Source: G963662905 sp965230045 (GTDB lineage: Bacteria > Bacteroidota > Bacteroidia > Bacteroidales > WRLA01). From it: a stretch of DNA of 64,000 bases. Below, piece after piece: positions 59,916 through 64,000 of the stretch. Numbering within the stretch: the stretch's first letter is position 1; every line of letters starts with the position of its first letter. The stretch covers positions 2,356,001 through 2,420,000 of the forward strand of contig OZ245940.1 of NCBI GenBank assembly GCA_965230045.1, given 5' to 3'. The position numbers were made by a program, and so were the translations under genes. A model generated the notes under the pieces. It made no database searches. It saw only the letters and a program-made list of their open reading frames with translations, and had not been told where the DNA came from.

Positions 59916-61445
59916 TTATTCCCATTCAATTGTTGCCGGCGGTTTGGAACTGATATCATAAACAACCCGGTTTACGCCTTTTACCCGATTGATGATGTCG
60001 CTGCTTACCTTGGCCAGAAATTCGTATGGCAATTGCGACCAGTCGGCTGTCATGCCATCTGTAGAGCCCACAGCGCGCAAAGCAACTACATTTTCGTATG
60101 TCCGTTCATCGCCCATAACGCCAACGCTTTGCACAGGGAGCAAAATTGCCCCCGCTTGCCATACCTTGTTATAGAGGTCATTATTTTTTAAGCCGCTGAT
60201 GAAAATATGGTCAACTTCCTGCAGGATCCGTACTTTTGCGGCAGTAATATCGCCCAAAATGCGGATGCCTAAACCGGGGCCCGGGAAAGGATGGCGCTCG
60301 AGTAATTCAGCTTTCATGCCTAAAGAACGTCCAACCCGCCGCACTTCGTCTTTAAAGAGGCTGTTTAATGGCTCAACAATTTTAAGTTTCATGAAATCCG
60401 GCAGGCCGCCCACATTGTGGTGGGATTTTATGGTCGCCGATGGGCCTTTTACCGAAACGGATTCGATTACATCGGGATAAATTGTGCCCTGGGCCAGCCA
60501 AACAACATTTTGAATTTTATGTGCTTCATCATCGAATACCTCGATGAATGTTTTTCCAATAGCTTTTCGTTTTTGTTCCGGCTCGCTAATGCCTTCCAGT
60601 GCTTTATAAAATTGCTCACTGGCATCCACGCCTTTTACATTCAGGCCCATATCTTTGTAGGATTCCAGCACGTCTTCAAATTCATTCTTGCGCAGCAGGC
60701 CGTTATCTACAAAGATGCAGTGAAGGTTTTTTCCAATGGCCTGATGAAGCAACACCGCTGCAACGGATGAATCAACACCGCCGCTGAGCCCCAGCACAAC
60801 CTTATCGTTGCCTAATTTGGATTTTAAATCAGCAACAGTTGTATGGACAAAGGAATCCGGAGTCCAGCTTTGGCTGCAGGCGGCAATTTTCACAACGAAA
60901 TTTTCCAGCAGCCTTTTCCCTTCGAGGGAGTGGTAAACCTCAGGGTGAAACTGGATGCCGTAAGTTTCTTCATCTTTGAATTTGTATCCGGCTACTTTCA
61001 CATCGGGAGTGCTGCAGATCAGTTCTGTTCCATTGGGTTCGTGCAATATGGTATCGCCATGCGACATCCAAACCTGTGATCCTTCAGTCATCCCGCAAAC
61101 GAGCTTGTCTTCATTGTTCAGGTAGCTGAGCTTGGCACGGCCGTATTCCCTGATTTTGGATGGGAGGACTTCGCCGCCAAAATTTTGTGCCAAAAACTGT
61201 GCTCCATAACATACGCCCAGCAAAGGCAGTTTGCCTTTTATCTGCGATAAGTCCGGAACCGGAGACTGTTCATCGCGCACAGAAAAAGGGCTGCCCGATA
61301 AAATGACTCCTTTAATATCGTTTGAAATTTCAGGTATTTTGTTGAAAGGATGAATTTCGCAATATACGTTTAGCTCGCGTACCCTTCTGGCAATCAGTTG
61401 AGTATATTGAGAACCAAAGTCCAGAATCAAGATCATTTCCTGCAT
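59916..61445 (-). CDS. guaA: GMP synthase, glutamine-hydrolysing
   Basis: 509 residues from the ATG at 61445. The class I glutaminase domain has the catalytic Cys in LLGVCYGAQF and His-Glu in GIQFHPEVYHS; the ATP-pyrophosphatase domain has LSGGVDSSVAAVLL; the C terminus is the conserved YDISSKPPATIEWE. It converts XMP to GMP. Longer in-frame starts (to 61529) are rejected because a -7 element at 61475-61482 falls inside them and family members begin with ILILDFGSQYTQL. The first gene of an operon with the LysM protein and gcvT. Confidence 0.96.
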   Translation of the reverse strand: MQEMILILDFGSQYTQLIARRVRELNVYCEIHPFNKIPEISNDIKGVILSGSPFSVRDEQSPVPDLSQIKGKLPLLGVCYGAQFLAQNFGGEVLPSKIREYGRAKLSYLNNEDKLVCGMTEGSQVWMSHGDTILHEPNGTELICSTPDVKVAGYKFKDEETYGIQFHPEVYHSLEGKRLLENFVVKIAACSQSWTPDSFVHTTVADLKSKLGNDKVVLGLSGGVDSSVAAVLLHQAIGKNLHCIFVDNGLLRKNEFEDVLESYKDMGLNVKGVDASEQFYKALEGISEPEQKRKAIGKTFIEVFDDEAHKIQNVVWLAQGTIYPDVIESVSVKGPSATIKSHHNVGGLPDFMKLKIVEPLNSLFKDEVRRVGRSLGMKAELLERHPFPGPGLGIRILGDITAAKVRILQEVDHIFISGLKNNDLYNKVWQAGAILLPVQSVGVMGDERTYENVVALRAVGSTDGMTADWSQLPYEFLAKVSSDIINRVKGVNRVVYDISSKPPATIEWE

Positions 61446-61474
61446 CAGCTTGTGTTTTTCATTTTTTTTCGCCA

Positions 61475-61482
61475 CAAAAATA
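61475..61482 (-). promoter_or_regulatory. -7 promoter element of the guaA operon
   Basis: TATTTTTG on the minus strand fits TAnnTTTG, 29 bp before the start at 61445. No purine-riboswitch-like fold was recognised in the leader. Confidence 0.45.
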
Positions 61483-61804
61483 GTCAACTTATTTGTGCTT
61501 AGGCTTTTCTGTACCTCCTTTTTATCCATAATATAATAACAATCCGCATTTTTGCGTGCCCTTATTGATTTTCCTGATTTATAAATTAGGATTCATATTG
61601 AAATTATTGTCCATATTTTGGATTATTCCGACAGTTGTATTTGCTGGCTTTATTATTTCATTTCGGATTTTTGGTGTCATTTTTTCATTCTAAAATTCGC
61701 ATTAACAATATTTTAACGGTTTTAATTGACCTAATGCCAACTTATTGTGTTTTTAAAATACGATCTATGGCACAATAATTATAGTTGAGTAGTAAATCGC
61801 ATCA
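61483..61804. other. Intergenic region without recognised features
   Basis: About 320 bp, AT-rich, between divergent guaA and the hybrid kinase. I see no gene, palindromic element or convincing promoter for the gene at 61805. Confidence 0.4.
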
Positions 61805-62875
61805 ATGATCCAATCGATAAAAAATAAAAAAGCAGTCCTGAGTTTCTTTAACCATGAATTGCGCACACCGGTTCATGGTATTGCCGGTTTGCTGCGCATG
61901 CTCAAGGAAAGTGGCCTGAGTGAAACGCAGATGCTTTATGCCGAAAATCTTGATTACACTTCAAAAAAATTAAGCCATACTGTGAGTACAATATTAGATT
62001 ATCTGAAATTGACAGATGAATGCTTGAAACCCGATTTACGTCGCCTTGACCTGAAAAAGGAACTCAAAAGAATTTTTGCGCAAAAAGCAATGAGCGAGAG
62101 TTTTGGAGATATTTTTCAAGTTGAGATTGAAGCTTTTCCTAAATCTTATCTTGGGGATACAGAGCGCTTGCATTTTATTTTTGAATCGCTTATCAATACA
62201 TTTTTTATCGGAAGCACGGATAAGGCCATCCGTTTTCATGCCAGTATATTGCAAAAAACGGAACAAAATCATTTGGTCCATTTTCATTTTTCGCAAGAAC
62301 AAACATCTTTGAACCCGAAAAAAATTAATAAAATTGAGCAGGATTGCCATCTCGATCTCTTTGTTTCCGAGGAGCTTATCAGCATGTTTGGGGGCAAACT
62401 TGTTTATGAGCTGGTTGATGGTACTTTGGAGTTGGGCTTTAATTTGAATTTTTCCCTGGCTGAATCAGCCAAATCATACGATTACCTTAAAGCAAGGAAG
62501 ATATTAATTGCTGAAGATGAGCTTGTTAGTCGAAAAGTGGCATTGCATACTTTACGAAAAATGGGCTTCTCGGTTGATGCTGCCGTAAATGGACGACAGG
62601 CCGTTGACTTATTTCGTAAAGGCGATTATGATTTTATTTTAATGGATATCCAGATGCCGGAAATGTACGGCACGGAGGCAACAAAGGAAATCAGGAGCAT
62701 TGAAATCAAACAAAACCGCGACCGTCGGGCTTACATTGTGGCCTTTACTGCCGACTCGGTGGCGAATCAACGTATCGCCTGTCTTCAATCTGGAATGGAC
62801 GATTATATGACCAAGCCCTTTAATTTAGAAAAACTTCCTGATGTTTTAATGGAGCAGGTCAGGGGACTTGCTTAA
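61805..62875 (+). CDS. Kinase-like/receiver hybrid with a degenerate ATP-binding domain (356 aa)
   Basis: An HisKA-type helix with His17 in NHELRTPVHG begins the protein. The region that should bind ATP (about 85-220) keeps the outline of the fold (RLHFIFESLINTFF in place of an N box; SEELISMFGGKL in place of the segment after G2), but lacks the Asn of the N box and both glycine motifs (DxGxG and GxGLG). A receiver domain follows at 232-352: Glu237-Asp238, Asp281 in ILMDIQMPEM and Lys337 in TKPF. It starts with the His helix directly, with no sensor domain. Possible roles: phosphotransfer protein, phosphatase or scaffold taking phosphate from another kinase. The promoter of the next gene overlaps its stop codon. 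Confidence 0.82.
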   Translation: MIQSIKNKKAVLSFFNHELRTPVHGIAGLLRMLKESGLSETQMLYAENLDYTSKKLSHTVSTILDYLKLTDECLKPDLRRLDLKKELKRIFAQKAMSESFGDIFQVEIEAFPKSYLGDTERLHFIFESLINTFFIGSTDKAIRFHASILQKTEQNHLVHFHFSQEQTSLNPKKINKIEQDCHLDLFVSEELISMFGGKLVYELVDGTLELGFNLNFSLAESAKSYDYLKARKILIAEDELVSRKVALHTLRKMGFSVDAAVNGRQAVDLFRKGDYDFILMDIQMPEMYGTEATKEIRSIEIKQNRDRRAYIVAFTADSVANQRIACLQSGMDDYMTKPFNLEKLPDVLMEQVRGLA

Positions 62876-62880
62876 CTTTG
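62873..62880 (+). promoter_or_regulatory. -7 promoter element overlapping the stop codon of the hybrid gene
   Basis: TAACTTTG fits TAnnTTTG; its first three bases are the TAA stop of the upstream gene. The ATG of the MFS gene is 18 bp downstream. A hairpin CCCTCA/TGAGGG (62881-62896) directly precedes that ATG. The -33 region is weak. Confidence 0.35.
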
Positions 62881-62897
62881 CCCTCAAAAATGAGGGT

Positions 62898-64000
62898 ATG
62901 CAGGCATTAGAAAAACATAAGGATGGTAAGTTTCAATTTACTAATGTGCTGACAGTCAGTTTTGCACATTTTATTCATGATGTTTACAGCTCTTTTTTGG
63001 CGCCCTTATTGCCCATCCTGATCGAAAGACTTGGTATTACTTATAGCATGGCGGGCCTGCTCACTATCATCCAAAGAATTCCTTCTTTATTCAATTTTTT
63101 GTTTGGAATTTTGGCCGATCGGCTGAAAGTGCGTTTTTTATTAATTCTCGCACCATTTGTTACTGCGGTTTCGATGAGCCTGGTGGGGCTGGTATCCGGC
63201 TACTGGATGTTGGCTTTGCTGTTGTTTATAACAGGTGTGAGCTCATCGGCTTTTCATGTGCCTTCACCGGTATTGATAAAAAAAATATCCGGTAAGCGAA
63301 CAGGCGAAGGTATGAGTTATTTTATGGTGGGCGGTGAACTGGCTCGGGCGGTCGGCCCGATTGTAGTGCTTGCTGCGGTTTCCTGGTGGGGGCTGCCCGG
63401 TATCTGGCGCTTGATTCCCGTGGGCTTTGTTGCTTCCTTAATTCTTTATTGGCGCTTTCGCGATATCCCGATTTCTCAGCATATCAACCGTTCCAGCCAG
63501 TACGAAGGAATTGGCGCAAGTTTTCGTAAGTACCGCTTTTTCTTCTTGATGTTGACCGGCTATACCTTTTCGCGGGCTATTCTTAAATCTACTTTATCGG
63601 CATTCTTGCCAACCTTTCTTACCGAAAACGGTAGTAGCCTGTGGATGAGCGGAATAAGCCTTTCCGTATTTGAAATTGCCGGCGTCCTTGGCGTTTTGGT
63701 GCTGGGTCGTTATTCTGATAAAGCAGGAAGGCGCCTTATGCTGATTATCGTAGCAATTTTCAGTCCGGTTTTTATGTGGCTTTTCCTGATTACCGATGGT
63801 TATATGCGTTATGCGATGCTGCTTTTTCTCGGCTTCTTTATCTTCAGCAGTACTCCGGTCATCCTGGCTTATGTGCAGGATTTGAAATCTGACAGGCCAT
63901 CGTTTATGAATGGATTATATATGACCATCAGTTTTGCTACGGGAGCACTCGCCGTTTTTCTTAGCGGCTGGCTGGCCGATATGACCTCAATGACCACAGC
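62898..64000 (+). CDS. MFS transporter, fosmidomycin-resistance-like (3' end outside window)
   Basis: The ATG at 62898 opens a frame of 367 codons that runs off the window. At least ten hydrophobic helices are visible, with the MFS loop 2-3 motif in GILADRLKVR and the loop 8-9 motif in LGRYSDKAGRR. The N terminus, VSFAHFIHDVYSSFLAPLLP, and the loop SAFHVPSPVLI fit the Fsr (fosmidomycin-resistance) subgroup. Members export small polar compounds in exchange for protons; the natural substrate is unclear. A full-length protein would be about 400 residues, so only the last helices are missing. Confidence 0.85.
   Translation, partial: MQALEKHKDGKFQFTNVLTVSFAHFIHDVYSSFLAPLLPILIERLGITYSMAGLLTIIQRIPSLFNFLFGILADRLKVRFLLILAPFVTAVSMSLVGLVSGYWMLALLLFITGVSSSAFHVPSPVLIKKISGKRTGEGMSYFMVGGELARAVGPIVVLAAVSWWGLPGIWRLIPVGFVASLILYWRFRDIPISQHINRSSQYEGIGASFRKYRFFFLMLTGYTFSRAILKSTLSAFLPTFLTENGSSLWMSGISLSVFEIAGVLGVLVLGRYSDKAGRRLMLIIVAIFSPVFMWLFLITDGYMRYAMLLFLGFFIFSSTPVILAYVQDLKSDRPSFMNGLYMTISFATGALAVFLSGWLADMTSMTT

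Noticed and set aside
61446..61804. Purine riboswitch upstream of guaA
   Set aside because: No three-way junction or conserved loops could be found; the leader from the -7 element to the start is only about 25 nt.

Overview
The window looks like chromosomal DNA of a free-living member of the Bacteroidota. The evidence is direct: several genes sit behind matches to the Bacteroidota sigma-factor promoter (TTTG or TTG, 19-21 bp, TAnnTTTG), two surface proteins end in C-terminal domains of the type IX secretion system kind, and there are a TonB-dependent receptor with an N-terminal carboxypeptidase-like domain, KamA-type radical SAM and LysM proteins typical of the phylum, and few strong Shine-Dalgarno sites. 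No rRNA, tRNA, CRISPR array, phage block or complete transposase gene was seen.

Layout. 1-6565 (minus strand): a two-component cluster of three sensor kinases that each begin with a receiver domain, followed by a sigma-54 activator of the NtrC type cut by the window edge. 6642-9557: an MnmA-family sulfurtransferase, an outer-membrane beta-barrel protein and a small VOC protein. 10098-25489: one enormous surface-protein locus (about 5,130 residues if intact) built from LRR, Ig-like, beta-helix, FG-GAP, 24 tandem 89-residue repeats, PKD and a sorting domain, split by a one-base frameshift at about 21239. 26327-28537: a KamA-family radical SAM protein. 28651-30365: a DUF4143-type ATPase gene bracketed by two arrays of three palindromes at exact 32-bp spacing, with a small non-autonomous element inserted at the edge of the second array. 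30393-33916: a DUF1963 pair and a ClC channel. 33964-35792: a heptose-nucleotide gene trio.

35791-41000 is rich in short palindromic elements and carries a compact redox module: Spy-like protein, double [4Fe-4S] ferredoxin, a bis-haem membrane protein of the ferric-reductase type and a flavoprotein with a twin-arginine signal. 40985-44497 (minus): a lone receiver protein, a TonB-dependent receptor and an acyltransferase. 44670-49693 (minus): an operon of small membrane protein, MutL, two rhomboid proteases and an endonuclease/exonuclease/phosphatase protein. 49882-55643: a DMT exporter, a small membrane protein, a secreted subtilisin-like protease, a TRIC-type channel and two lipoproteins. 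55672-61445 (minus): a HAD phosphatase, then the operon guaA, LysM/periplasmic-binding protein, gcvT. 61805-64000: a kinase-like/receiver hybrid that has lost its ATP-binding motifs, and the start of an MFS transporter.

The intergenic DNA is the least ordinary part. At least four families of palindromic, transposase-less repeats are visible. One (GGTTCTAC termini) has two copies with perfect 8-bp target duplications, which shows directly that it has moved. A second (CCTGCTTTATTCAT termini) recurs at least seven times and has copies in opposite orientation on the two sides of the redox module. These elements, the palindrome-array/ATPase cassette and the redox module are the best candidates for something not yet described.
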